A DNA stretch of 64,000 nt. Origin: Spirochaetota bacterium (lineage in GTDB: Bacteria; Spirochaetota; UBA4802; UBA5550). Positions 26,481 to 34,713 of this stretch are shown in pieces. The stretch is taken from assembly GCA_017999915.1 (NCBI GenBank), contig JAGNKX010000003.1, positions 186,001-250,000 of the forward strand. Direction: 5' to 3'. The notes under the pieces were generated by a model that worked only from the letters and a program-made list of their open reading frames with translations, was not told where the DNA came from and searched no databases. Numbering within the stretch: the stretch's first letter is position 1; every line of letters starts with the position of its first letter. The position numbers were made by a program, and so were the translations under genes.

Positions 26481-26627
26481 ATGTATGAAACACAGGAGCA
26501 AAAACATCATGCCGGTAAGTTCATACGCCTCCTGAATGAGCTCGATCCCGATGAGGAGGCCTTCTACGCCGAAGGGGCGAAGGAGGTGTAGGAAGCGATA
26601 GGGAAGATGAAAAGGGGGCGGAAATAA
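26481..26627 (+). pseudogene. Decayed small gene, copy 2 of a two-copy family
   Basis: The frame starts at 26481 and reads to TAG at 26589 (36 codons), including FIRLLNELDPDEEAFYAEG. Beyond that stop the same frame continues as EAIGKMKRGRK to TAA at 26625. The matching part of copy 1 (23312) aligns with this extension, so the TAG probably replaced a Glu codon. No ribosome site is clear. Confidence 0.58.
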
Positions 26628-26676
26628 TATTCCTCAGTATGGATTTCATGGGCCCGATCGGACAGCTGTAATTACA

Positions 26677-26696
26677 TCCCGCTGCTTTTAGCGGGA
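26677..26696. other. Short stem-loop
   Basis: TCCCGCT and AGCGGGA are exact complements around a 6-base loop. No T-run follows on the plus strand (TTGTATG), so I call it only a hairpin. Confidence 0.4.
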
Positions 26697-26883
26697 TTGT
26701 ATGATAATAGCTTTCATGAACAATAAATTTAAAATTTAGATGCGTATAACAATTGTTGTCCCCACCTGCTAGATTTATTAATATTCTCTGTTGAAATGAT
26801 AAAAACAATTGTCGCCAATATTTTTGTTGACTTGAATTTTGCATGAATATTAATAAAAAAAATATAAAAAATAGGGAGCAGCC

Positions 26884-27423
26884 ATGAAAAAAACAATTTT
26901 AGCATCGTTGATATTGATGCCATTAATGGCGTGCAGCGGCGGATCTATCAAAGTTGTAAAAGATGATTTTAAAAATCTTACTGAAGTTACTTGGTCAATT
27001 GATCACGGAACTGATTGGACCCTGAATAAGTTAAGAATCAACGAAGGCAAGTATGTTAAGCAAATAATAAATAACAAGGCAACAGTGCCGTATTATACGG
27101 CAAAATTATACATTTATCAGGGTGGCTCAACGATCTCTAATGAAATTATTGTCAAAACAAAGGACAAGACTGCCACATTACCTCTCGTGATTGAAAACAC
27201 TCAGAAAAACCTGGAGATAATGATTGGTTCAGGATTTGCCACGGCTGCTACTTCAGGCACTCACAAGATCAGGATAAATTTTCCGCAACCATTAATTAAT
27301 GAAATACTAAAATCGGATCTGGTCTCCTATAGGTTTTATGTAAATGAACAACCTGTTACAATAGTCATAAACAAAAGTAAACTGGAGAAATTTAAATCAT
27401 TTTTATCAATTACCAGTAATTGA
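26884..27423 (+). CDS. Small lipoprotein, paralogue of the next gene
   Basis: The protein has 179 residues with an N-terminal signal and lipobox LMAC (Cys17). The mature part is beta-rich. It shares a recognisable frame with the next gene: VKDDFKNLTEV versus INDDFKKTTLV near the start, a central beta region, and INFPQPLINEIL...FYVNEQPVTIVI versus VILPKPVEDEML...LYVGDQQATYTV near the end. No known family is recognised. The gene is much more AT-rich than its surroundings. GGGAG precedes the ATG. A secreted binding or envelope protein is likely. Confidence 0.78.
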   Translation: MKKTILASLILMPLMACSGGSIKVVKDDFKNLTEVTWSIDHGTDWTLNKLRINEGKYVKQIINNKATVPYYTAKLYIYQGGSTISNEIIVKTKDKTATLPLVIENTQKNLEIMIGSGFATAATSGTHKIRINFPQPLINEILKSDLVSYRFYVNEQPVTIVINKSKLEKFKSFLSITSN

Positions 27424-27575
27424 TGCATATTATTGTTCGCTAATAAAATATGACTTGTGAGAGTAAACGTTTTCCCGCTTTGTTTTCGGGACTGGATGGC
27501 CATACTCTCATTTGAGGTTGCCGGGGGAAAGCCCGGCCCTGATAAAAATAATTCCGTAGTACCGGGGAGGTAGTA

Positions 27576-28106
27576 ATGAGAAAATTGTTTCTGACGATCT
27601 GTGTAACCTGGTCATTTGTCATGACAGGCATGGGAAATCCAGTTGATGTAATCAATGATGATTTCAAGAAAACCACGCTCGTAAAATTGGTGATTAACCA
27701 GGGTGCGGATGAAAGGCCGAAGAGTCTTCTGGGGGAAATAATCTTCACCAGGGAGATCAAGAACAATAAACCAGGTCAGGTGGAGCTTAACTTCAAAATG
27801 GATATGTCGCCGGAATTTAATGATGTCGAAAAGAAGTTCTACCTGAAAACAGACGTGAGCCAGCATGAGATGGTAATACAGCGGTTCGAGCGGGAAATGA
27901 AATCCCAAAATGAGTTGATCGGAACGAGACAACGGAAGGTGACAAGAATTAAAGTCATTCTGCCAAAACCGGTCGAAGACGAGATGTTGAACACTAACCA
28001 GCTGGTCATAAGGTTATATGTTGGCGATCAGCAGGCGACCTATACGGTGAGACGGGGACAGCTGAAAGATATAAAAAAATTCATCTCTACTGTGTCGGTG
28101 AAATAG
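27576..28106 (+). CDS. Secreted protein, paralogue of the preceding lipoprotein
   Basis: The protein has 176 residues. The N-terminus has a signal peptide ending near TGMGNP, without a lipobox cysteine, so this copy is probably free in the periplasm or surface-exposed. The fold and several short motifs match the preceding lipoprotein, indicating an old duplication with different anchoring. GGGGAGG lies 7 bases before the ATG. The gap before it (27424-27575) contains a GCCGGG/CCCGGC hairpin. Confidence 0.78.
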   Translation: MRKLFLTICVTWSFVMTGMGNPVDVINDDFKKTTLVKLVINQGADERPKSLLGEIIFTREIKNNKPGQVELNFKMDMSPEFNDVEKKFYLKTDVSQHEMVIQRFEREMKSQNELIGTRQRKVTRIKVILPKPVEDEMLNTNQLVIRLYVGDQQATYTVRRGQLKDIKKFISTVSVK

Positions 28107-28135
28107 TTTAAAAGAGCTGAATAATGAAGGGCTCG

Positions 28136-28200
28136 GGCGGCCGGAATGATTCTGCGCGGAGAAGCGATATGGACATCCAGCCGTCTGCAAGCCGGCCGCC
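28136..28200. terminator. GC-rich inverted repeat between convergent genes
   Basis: GGCGGCCGG (28136-28144) pairs with CCGGCCGCC (28192-28200) around a 47-base loop. It sits between the stop of the secreted-protein gene and that of the CsgG-like gene. It may act as a two-way terminator or be a repeat. Confidence 0.35.
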
Positions 28201-28212
28201 ATCTATACAGAA

Positions 28213-29223
28213 TTAAAACCGGTAATATGCAGTCATATTGATGTGGTGGTCACATGCCACTGCGCTATCCTGCGCCGGAATACTGTAATAAGAAGGATAC
28301 ACGGAAAAAGGTTGTTCTTTTATCCGCTCCAGAAATGCGTGCGATTCCGGGTTAAGGTACGCGCCCAAGGTTGCCGCGGCCATGATCAGCGAAATCCCTC
28401 CGAAACCGGCCATGACGTACAGCGACGCATCCCTGCCCCGAATGTTTTTTTTCATGTCGCCGAGGTTATTTCTCATCGCGAGGACCTGCGTAAGGCCATA
28501 GAGCTGAAACGCGCTTGTTCCGGAAAAGACGAGGGTCATGTTGAACGCCTTTTTGCTGTTATTGTATTCCCATTTCGCGGAGGAGTACCTGGACTGGAAA
28601 ACGGCGGCCGGTATGCCTGCTGCGCATGCGGCTATGGCGAAAGCCAGTGAGGAATAGCCGCATTGTTCATAGGTATCCATGCCGGAGCCGGTTGTATATA
28701 TCACGGTTTTATATTTTGTCTTTTTTTCCGGCTCAGGTTTTTTGCCCAGCATCCTGTCCGTCAGCCTTTTTACGAAGCGTTCAGCCGTTGCGTCCAGGTT
28801 GCTCCTCGACTCGGTGGCAATTTTTTCGCTGAAGTCGGCCGAGCCTTTCTCGACGTCAACGATGCGGCCCGTTATTATTATCTTCTCGTCAAGCTGGATG
28901 AGGGAACCCACCAGGATTTTGTTGGCCGAGAGGAGTTTCCCCGCCTGTACCGCGCAGGAATCTTCGGTGCACCCGGTCATCTGGAACCCCTGCTCGAAGA
29001 GTATCTTGTTCATCTGGTCCCGCTCCACCACGATGTACTCGCCGGTGTTGATCATATCATTGCGTATCAGCTCCGATATGGTGCGCGAGTCCTTGACAGA
29101 AATCCCCTTGGGCGAGAAATCCATGATGGCGATGCGCATTTTCTTGTTTTCAGCGAATAGCGGTGATCCAAGGAATAGAGTAAATATTGATAGAATTATT
29201 ACTATTATTTTATTCAGATTCAC
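28213..29223 (-). CDS. CsgG-like periplasmic/outer-membrane protein
   Basis: The protein has 336 residues. After a signal peptide (to about residue 25) comes a CsgG/LpoB-like domain (about 28-155): RIAIMDFSPKG, LIRNDMINTGEYIVVERDQMNKIL, and ANKILVGSLIQLDEKIIITGRIVDVEKG. A cysteine pair (TGCTEDSCA) lies inside it. The C-terminal 150 residues contain two or three hydrophobic stretches and end in HINMTAYYRF, a terminal aromatic that could be an outer-membrane signal. CsgG proteins form secretion pores, whereas the broader family includes lipoproteins with regulatory roles; which applies is unclear. No lipobox is seen. Confidence 0.82.
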   Translation of the reverse strand: MNLNKIIVIILSIFTLFLGSPLFAENKKMRIAIMDFSPKGISVKDSRTISELIRNDMINTGEYIVVERDQMNKILFEQGFQMTGCTEDSCAVQAGKLLSANKILVGSLIQLDEKIIITGRIVDVEKGSADFSEKIATESRSNLDATAERFVKRLTDRMLGKKPEPEKKTKYKTVIYTTGSGMDTYEQCGYSSLAFAIAACAAGIPAAVFQSRYSSAKWEYNNSKKAFNMTLVFSGTSAFQLYGLTQVLAMRNNLGDMKKNIRGRDASLYVMAGFGGISLIMAAATLGAYLNPESHAFLERIKEQPFSVYPSYYSIPAQDSAVACDHHINMTAYYRF

Positions 29224-29291
29224 GAAAATTGATCCTTATATTATACATTATATGTCCAATTATTATAAACATTTGTTTATAAATTATTTTT

Positions 29292-29762
29292 TTAATAATA
29301 TGCAGTATAGATGGTATAATTGGTTCCCGGTTTAGTATAACCAGTTTGCACATAAATCCAGTATTTCCCAGCAGCTGAAATAGGGGTGATCATTGTAATA
29401 TCACCAGTCCAGCTTCCGCTACTGTATATTTCAGTGCAACTGGGATTTTCTAATGATCCCGAGAGGCCTGCATCACCCGATGTAGAAACTGATAGATTTT
29501 TACCAGCGGTTGTAATATTTATATAAAAGTAATTAGTCTGACCACCACCGGGGTCAGTAGTAATATTACGATTGCCATTGAGCGATAACATTAAAGCACC
29601 ATCATGGCAAACTGTCGAAGCAAAGCCTAATCCTGGTACAGATATAAGCGTCATATTATTTGTTTCTTTTTCCATTTTATTAACATCATCCATGGTGTCA
29701 CAGTTTGAAAATATAAACAGTAGACACAACATGGCGCCGGTCATGATATGGCGAATACTCAT
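29292..29762 (-). CDS. Small lipoprotein with a PPC-like beta domain
   Basis: The protein has 156 residues with a lipobox IFSNC. The mature part resembles bacterial pre-peptidase C-terminal (PPC) beta-sandwich domains: YFYINITTAGKNLSVSTSGDAG, then CTEIYSSGSW and YWIYVQTGYTKPGTNYTI. Such domains bind surfaces or guide secretion. GAGAGGA precedes the ATG. The gene is AT-rich, like 26884, and stands alone between AT-rich gaps. Confidence 0.75.
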   Translation of the reverse strand: MSIRHIMTGAMLCLLFIFSNCDTMDDVNKMEKETNNMTLISVPGLGFASTVCHDGALMLSLNGNRNITTDPGGGQTNYFYINITTAGKNLSVSTSGDAGLSGSLENPSCTEIYSSGSWTGDITMITPISAAGKYWIYVQTGYTKPGTNYTIYTAYY

Positions 29763-29951
29763 GGAACTCGTCCTCTCGGTTTTACATTATTATAGATATA
29801 ACGGATTGTGATAAAAAATATTAATATAAGCTTCAGGTCCGGATGCGTCTTGTAAAGCATTTTTTAGAAAGGCGGCAGGCCGGTGACGCATCTGCCGGTT
29901 CTCGACATCTGGTCGGCGGTGTACGCAGATCCTTTTAAAATAATCTTTATA

Positions 29952-31916
29952 CTAAAAATGCACGCCCAGGGACAGCTCGCCTCCCAGCTCTATATGGGAG
30001 GCCTTCCTGTCCGCGTCGAAATAGGCCGGCAGGGCCTTGGAGTACCTGAGGTTCGTGTAGGCCACGGTGACCCTGGTCCCCAGTATCAGCGGGAACCACT
30101 TGTTCAGGCTTATCTCCGGGCCGAAGCCGCCCCGAATGGTGTAGCCTTTAACGTTGGCAGAGTTGAACCTGCCCGATTGAAGAATGATGAGGGCCTGGCC
30201 CAAATTATAAAAAGGCGTGCCATAGATTCCCGCCATCCGGGCCCAGAGATAGGGCGCGTCACGGAGAGCTGATCCGGCTGTGAGGTTGCCGGAAACAATC
30301 TGCCCCCCCAGCAGGTAGAAGCTCAATATGACATTGTAGATATTGCTCCTGGGGCCCATGATGAGGCTTGCCGCGGGACCGGCTGCCCAGTAGTGGTATG
30401 TCGCGAGGCCCCCCTGGAAGAGGTCGCCTCCCAGGGACTTGTCGGCGTCCTGGTTGTTAAAGACCAGGGTGCCGGACATTTCGTAGCCGTAGCGAGCGCG
30501 CAGCCCGAACTTGAGGCCTGTCACATTGAATTTTTTCTTCACGGGGAACTTGATCGAGGGCGCCATGACGTCGACCTCCGGGCCCACGTTCAGGAACCAG
30601 GCCAGCATGGAGTATTTTACCGGTTTCAGGTACGCCATTGAAAGGTCGGCCTTGAACATGTCCACGCGGCGCTTCTCTTTGCCGGCAACGCCTCCCTGCC
30701 ATATGCCGCCGCCGCCGTACAGGGCCAGTCTCACGTAGGAATCGATGAACCCCCCGGGATGGGGCGGCGCCTCGGGAAGATCCTTTTTGATCTCGTCCCT
30801 GGCCGCGTCGGCCGCTCCGCCTTCCTCCCCGCCTCCCTCGGTCTCGTCGCCGCGGGAGCGCGTCGATTCGCGGTCCACCACGGCGAAGCCGTTGTAGGAG
30901 AGGGTCTGGCTGCTCCCCGGCGCCAGGGATATCTTCGCCTCGTAAAGCTTGCCGCCACGCTCGTTCAGCACCGTGTAGCTCCCGCTCTCCAAACCCAGGG
31001 TCACGGCCCGGCCGGCTCCCTTGTTCAGCTCCGCCACCAGGGCTTTCCGGTTGTCCCGGAGAAATATCCTGCCGGTAATGGGCTTCGAGAGGACCAGGGA
31101 ACTGGAGCTCCTGCGTATCTCCGTGAGGACCACGTCGCCTAAGCCGGACATCATGATGTGATAATTGGGGTGCTGGGGCCCGCGGAGGGTCTTCTCCGTG
31201 CGGGCCAGGGTTTCGGTATAGGCGTACTGGTACGCCTCGTTCAGGGTGATCCTGCCGTCGCCGATCTGGTCGGCGGCGCCGCGGAGACCAGTGAGGAGCG
31301 AGTGGGTGAAGAAAGAGCCCTTGATCCTGTCCGATTCCTGGGACGCCTCGTCGGAGGAGCTCGAGGTCATGAAGGCGAAGCCCTTCATGGAGTGTGACCT
31401 GTCCACCAGGAAGGGGGAGCGCATCCTCCCGCCCTTGATGCTGGTGAAGGCCCCGGAGGAGCAGGAGTCGAGGATGGCGATGCGCACATCGGCGGGGATG
31501 TTGATCACCGCCTGCTTGATGTCGCGGTAGAGGATCTTTTCGCCGCCCGGCATGATCCCTTCCTCGTCCGAGTGTCCGGAATAGTAGAACAGGAGCTCCA
31601 CCCGGGCGAAGCTCTTTTTCGCGCCGATCACCCGTCCCCGCATCTCGGCGATGGCGTCGATGAGGCGGTCTTTCCGCGGCTCCAGGAGGAGTATGGCGCT
31701 TTCCTGGTCCACCCCGCCGAGCTTCCTGAGGACCTCCATAACCGACCGTGCGTCCGTGATGGCGTAGCGCAGCCTGACACGGTCAGGGCCGCCGTTGTTC
31801 GATCCGATGATGACTGCGTAGCGCTTCATCACGTCCTGACGCGCCGCGTGACCGGTCCCGGCCGAGAAGGCCAGGGCCGCGATGATCAGTGCCGATAATG
31901 CCTGGAGGTACCGCAT
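29952..31916 (-). CDS. Secreted caspase-like protease fused to an outer-membrane beta-barrel
   Basis: The protein has 654 residues. A signal peptide (1-24) is followed by a caspase p20-like domain (about 30-270). The dyad is intact: His115 in YYSGHSDEEG and Cys152 in ILDSCSSGAF. A beta-rich linker follows (about 275-350) and an acidic low-complexity hinge (about 352-385). The remaining 265 residues are an outer-membrane barrel that ends in LSLGVHF, with the terminal phenylalanine used by the barrel-assembly machinery. The protease would sit in the periplasm, tethered to the outer membrane. The start at 31916 has AAGGAT upstream and lies just after the anti-sigma stop. It closes the sigma/anti-sigma operon. 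The barrel is shared with the gene at 33264-34514. Confidence 0.9.
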   Translation of the reverse strand: MRYLQALSALIIAALAFSAGTGHAARQDVMKRYAVIIGSNNGGPDRVRLRYAITDARSVMEVLRKLGGVDQESAILLLEPRKDRLIDAIAEMRGRVIGAKKSFARVELLFYYSGHSDEEGIMPGGEKILYRDIKQAVINIPADVRIAILDSCSSGAFTSIKGGRMRSPFLVDRSHSMKGFAFMTSSSSDEASQESDRIKGSFFTHSLLTGLRGAADQIGDGRITLNEAYQYAYTETLARTEKTLRGPQHPNYHIMMSGLGDVVLTEIRRSSSSLVLSKPITGRIFLRDNRKALVAELNKGAGRAVTLGLESGSYTVLNERGGKLYEAKISLAPGSSQTLSYNGFAVVDRESTRSRGDETEGGGEEGGAADAARDEIKKDLPEAPPHPGGFIDSYVRLALYGGGGIWQGGVAGKEKRRVDMFKADLSMAYLKPVKYSMLAWFLNVGPEVDVMAPSIKFPVKKKFNVTGLKFGLRARYGYEMSGTLVFNNQDADKSLGGDLFQGGLATYHYWAAGPAASLIMGPRSNIYNVILSFYLLGGQIVSGNLTAGSALRDAPYLWARMAGIYGTPFYNLGQALIILQSGRFNSANVKGYTIRGGFGPEISLNKWFPLILGTRVTVAYTNLRYSKALPAYFDADRKASHIELGGELSLGVHF

Positions 31917-31920
31917 GGCG

Positions 31921-32718
31921 TTAATCCTTGAGGAGTACCAGTGATGTCTGGCGGCTCCCGGTGTCAATTGATAATTCAGCTTTTTTCGCCCTGCCGGGGC
32001 TTGCGGCCAGCTTTTCCGCCGCCCTGTACAGGGCCCGGGCGTCAAGGGGAGACCGTGACGATATGAATATGAAGCGTTCGAACCCCGGGGCGTCGTCCAG
32101 CTCGTAGGAGCTCCGGAGAAATATCTTCCTGTTTTTCTCGATCCTGGTGTCCCGCGACGGCGAAGCCGGGTAATGTTGCGTCACGGTACCCCTGCCGTCC
32201 AGGGAGAGGATGACGCCGTGGGTGTCTTCTGCGGAATAGTAGGCGATCTGGAGGAGGTCCCTGTCGCGCACTTTGCTGGCTGCGGATAATTGCTCGGCGC
32301 CGCTCCCGCTCTTACGGTAGACATAGAGTTGGGCGCCGGTCCCCTTGACGCGGGTCACATCGTTCATGAATGGATCGGGGATGGTATCGTTGCCGCTCCT
32401 GATGATGGGGAAGAGGACAAGGACCGCGACGGCGGCGACAGCCGCCATGGACGGGACGAGAACCATCGCGCGGGAAAAACGACGGCCCGGGGCGGGGGCG
32501 ATCCCGCTGAGAGAGGCCCACTCGATGATCCGGGGGACGATCGTCTCGGGCCTGTAGCGGCGGAGTATCTTTCCATTGGATTCGTTTATTTGTTCAATGC
32601 GTTTGCGCAGCAGCGGATCCGCTTTCATCGTTTCCCTGATCCGTTCCATGACGTCGGGGGTAAGCTCGTTGAGCAGGTACCGTTCAAGGGTAATGTCTGG
32701 AATATGTTTTGCGTTCAT
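31921..32718 (-). CDS. Transmembrane anti-sigma factor with DUF4384-like periplasmic domain
   Basis: The protein has 265 residues. The N-terminal 80 residues are cytoplasmic and helical (RYLLNELTPDVMERIRETM...), without zinc ligands. One membrane segment spans about 84-106. The periplasmic part contains LLQIAYYSAEDTHGVILSLD and YELDDAPGFERFIFI, a domain often found beside bacterial caspase genes (DUF4384-like). Its ATG overlaps the sigma stop (ATGA), so the two are translationally coupled. It should hold the sigma factor at the membrane until a periplasmic signal, perhaps cleavage, releases it. Confidence 0.88.
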   Translation of the reverse strand: MNAKHIPDITLERYLLNELTPDVMERIRETMKADPLLRKRIEQINESNGKILRRYRPETIVPRIIEWASLSGIAPAPGRRFSRAMVLVPSMAAVAAVAVLVLFPIIRSGNDTIPDPFMNDVTRVKGTGAQLYVYRKSGSGAEQLSAASKVRDRDLLQIAYYSAEDTHGVILSLDGRGTVTQHYPASPSRDTRIEKNRKIFLRSSYELDDAPGFERFIFISSRSPLDARALYRAAEKLAASPGRAKKAELSIDTGSRQTSLVLLKD

Positions 32719-33206
32719 GACAGCATCTCCTCTGAAACCAGGCTCTGCGCGGAGGCCTGCAGCTTTTTCAGCCTTTTACGGACGCCCGAAACGGAGAGCC
32801 CCACTTCCCGCGCGACCTCCGCCAGGGTCATCCCGTCCACGTAATGGAGGACGGCTATCTCCCGCGACGACGCCGGATCCCTTTCGAAGATGCGGTCCAG
32901 CAGGTCGGCGACGCCAATCCGGTCCTCGGCATCGTCGTACCGCGCGATCGCGTCAAGGGCGTCGGAATCATGGGTCACCTGCTTTCTTTTCTCGTCCCTG
33001 ATCATGTTGAGGCACACGTTCGTCGCCATCCGGTAGAGGAGGCTCGACGGATAGGAGCCGGTAAGCTTCACGCGATTTCTGATCAGGTTCACGAATACCT
33101 CCTGCATGGCGTCCAGCGCCCTGTCTTCATCGTTGAGGAAGCGCCTGCACCTCCTGAGCACCATCGGTCCGTACCGCCTGTAATAGTCCTCTATGTCTAT
33201 GCTCAT
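32715..33206 (-). CDS. ECF-type RNA polymerase sigma factor
   Basis: The protein has 163 residues. Region 2 spans about 5-75 (YYRRYGPMVLRRCRRFL, then DAMQEVFVNLIRNR). Region 4 spans about 100-155 (IAVLHYVDGMTLAEVAREVGLSVSGVRKRLKKL). The ATG at 33206 is preferred: an ATG at 33239 would place a strong GC hairpin (33224-33251) across the start. The gene overlaps the anti-sigma gene by four bases. It probably drives its own operon and the barrel gene upstream. Confidence 0.93.
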   Translation of the reverse strand: MSIDIEDYYRRYGPMVLRRCRRFLNDEDRALDAMQEVFVNLIRNRVKLTGSYPSSLLYRMATNVCLNMIRDEKRKQVTHDSDALDAIARYDDAEDRIGVADLLDRIFERDPASSREIAVLHYVDGMTLAEVAREVGLSVSGVRKRLKKLQASAQSLVSEEMLS

Positions 33207-33223
33207 CAATTGCCCCGGCAGAA

Positions 33224-33251
33224 CGGCGCGCCTCTCCATGGGGGCGCGCCG
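33224..33251. other. Strong stem-loop in front of the sigma gene
   Basis: CGGCGCGCC and GGCGCGCCG are exact complements (9 bp) around 10 bases. It lies between the barrel gene stop (33264) and the sigma start (33206). It could be a terminator or attenuator that sets the ratio of barrel protein to sigma factor; there is no T-run. Confidence 0.5.
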
Positions 33252-33263
33252 GAGTATGGTGAA

Positions 33264-34514
33264 TCAGATATGAATCCCCACCGACACCTCGCCGCCCACT
33301 TCGTGATGGGCCGCCTTTGTGGTGGTGCCGCCGTATATGAGCGGCGCCTTCCCGAAGGTGAGGCTCGTATAGGCGTATGTCAGGTGGAACCCGACAACCA
33401 GCGGGAACCACTTGTTCAGGCTCACTTCCGGGCCGATGCCGCACCGGATGGTGTAGCCCTTCACGGTGGTTTTGTTGAGCGCGCTCAGGGTTAAAATGTT
33501 CACGCCGCTCATGAAGGGCGCCACGTTGCCGGCGCTCCATAACCCGACCAGGCGCGCTGTCAGAAGATTGGAATCGCGCAGCGCGGTCATGGGGTTGAGT
33601 CTGCCTCCGAAGACCTGGCCTGCCGTGCCGTACACGCTTATCATGAAGTTGACGACGTTGCTCCTCGGGCTGAAGATGAAATTCATGGTCGGACCGGCCG
33701 TCCAGTAATGGTACTGCAGCAGCCTGCCCATGAAGACATTGTCATCGTTGATGCCGTCGAATCCATGGCGGTATTCCGGCGTAATGACGCTCATTCCTTC
33801 CTCGTATCCATAGCGTCCCCTGACGCCGAACTTCAGGCCGGTGAAATCAAAGCCCCGCTTCTGGGCGAACCTGATGGCCGGAGCCATGAGCTCCGCCTCT
33901 GCTCCGCCGGTGGCGAAGGTTCCGTACTGGGAATAGCCCGGCGTATGGAGGGTGGCCATCATGAGGTCCGGCTTGTAGGCCCTGAAGACGCCCCGCTCCT
34001 TCTTGACGATGCCGCCATCCATCATTCCGCCGCCGCCGAAGATGGACATCCTGAAAATGGATGTATGGTATCCGCCGATCGGTTTTTTCGCCGTGTCAGC
34101 CGTTTCTTCCGGGGCGGTTTTCTTGAATATGTCGACGCTCCGGCCATCGCTGAATTCCAGCCGGGAAACCTGGTCGCGGCTGATGGATTTCTCCTCGCCC
34201 GCGCCGTCCTGCCGGTAGAAGATGGTTTCTTTCGTGACCCTCGAAATGGAGCACCTGATGGCGTCGCCGCCGGTGAGAATGATCGTATCCAGCTGAAAGT
34301 GCTGCTCCTTTCCGCCGGTGTAGATGATCTTTGAGATCCGGTCTTTGCTCACGGTGTCAAAGGCTGATGGGCCTTCAGGGTCGTATTCGACAGCCCCGTC
34401 GGTCACCTGTATGACCGCTCCTTTAAGGACCGTGCCATCCTTTAATATGATCTCGTCCGCGTAGAGCGCGCCGGCAGCGAAGATTGCCAGGATGAGGAAT
34501 AGTGGTTTTTTCAT
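33264..34514 (-). CDS. Outer-membrane barrel protein with N-terminal LKDG-type domain
   Basis: The protein has 416 residues with a signal peptide (to about 19). Residues about 20-130 contain repeated short strands (IILKDGTVLKG..., then AIRCSISRVTKETIFYRQDG) of a kind seen before envelope proteins. The C-terminal 270 residues match the barrel of the caspase fusion (GLKFGxRxRYGYE, YHYWTAGP, VKGYTIRxGxGPEVSLNKWFPL) and end in VSVGIHI. The ATG at 34514 follows AAGGGGG. It is the first gene of the block that continues with the sigma factor. It probably provides a sensor or partner barrel in the outer membrane. Confidence 0.85.
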   Translation of the reverse strand: MKKPLFLILAIFAAGALYADEIILKDGTVLKGAVIQVTDGAVEYDPEGPSAFDTVSKDRISKIIYTGGKEQHFQLDTIILTGGDAIRCSISRVTKETIFYRQDGAGEEKSISRDQVSRLEFSDGRSVDIFKKTAPEETADTAKKPIGGYHTSIFRMSIFGGGGMMDGGIVKKERGVFRAYKPDLMMATLHTPGYSQYGTFATGGAEAELMAPAIRFAQKRGFDFTGLKFGVRGRYGYEEGMSVITPEYRHGFDGINDDNVFMGRLLQYHYWTAGPTMNFIFSPRSNVVNFMISVYGTAGQVFGGRLNPMTALRDSNLLTARLVGLWSAGNVAPFMSGVNILTLSALNKTTVKGYTIRCGIGPEVSLNKWFPLVVGFHLTYAYTSLTFGKAPLIYGGTTTKAAHHEVGGEVSVGIHI

Positions 34515-34573
34515 GGGAACCCCCTTCAGTCGTATGATGAGCCGCCATGCCGGACCGGTTTTGATGGCCATTC

Positions 34574-34612
34574 CCGGTATGGGCCCGTTTCTTAATGTAA
34601 CACCGGTATGGG
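34574..34612. promoter_or_regulatory. Direct repeat CCGGTATGGG, two copies 29 bases apart
   Basis: CCGGTATGGG occurs at 34574-34583 and 34603-34612, 60 to 98 bases upstream of the barrel gene start on the minus strand. The spacing of about three helical turns fits two bound protein molecules on one face of the DNA. Candidate regulators are the local sigma factor or the adjacent AraC-type receptor. Confidence 0.4.
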
Positions 34613-34713
34613 AAAAAACTGTTACCGCGTTTTCATTTATTTTTTCCATCGACGGGGGCCTGCTGCGGTCATCATGGCTCTGACCCCTTTCCTGATGACG
34701 ATCCGGTCCCGGT

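Noticed and set aside
26677-26696. A rho-independent terminator
   Set aside because: The stem is sound, but no T-run follows on the plus strand, so it is listed only as a hairpin.
27460-27560. A possible riboswitch before the second secreted-protein gene
   Set aside because: There are short stems, but I cannot match the conserved core of any known riboswitch class.
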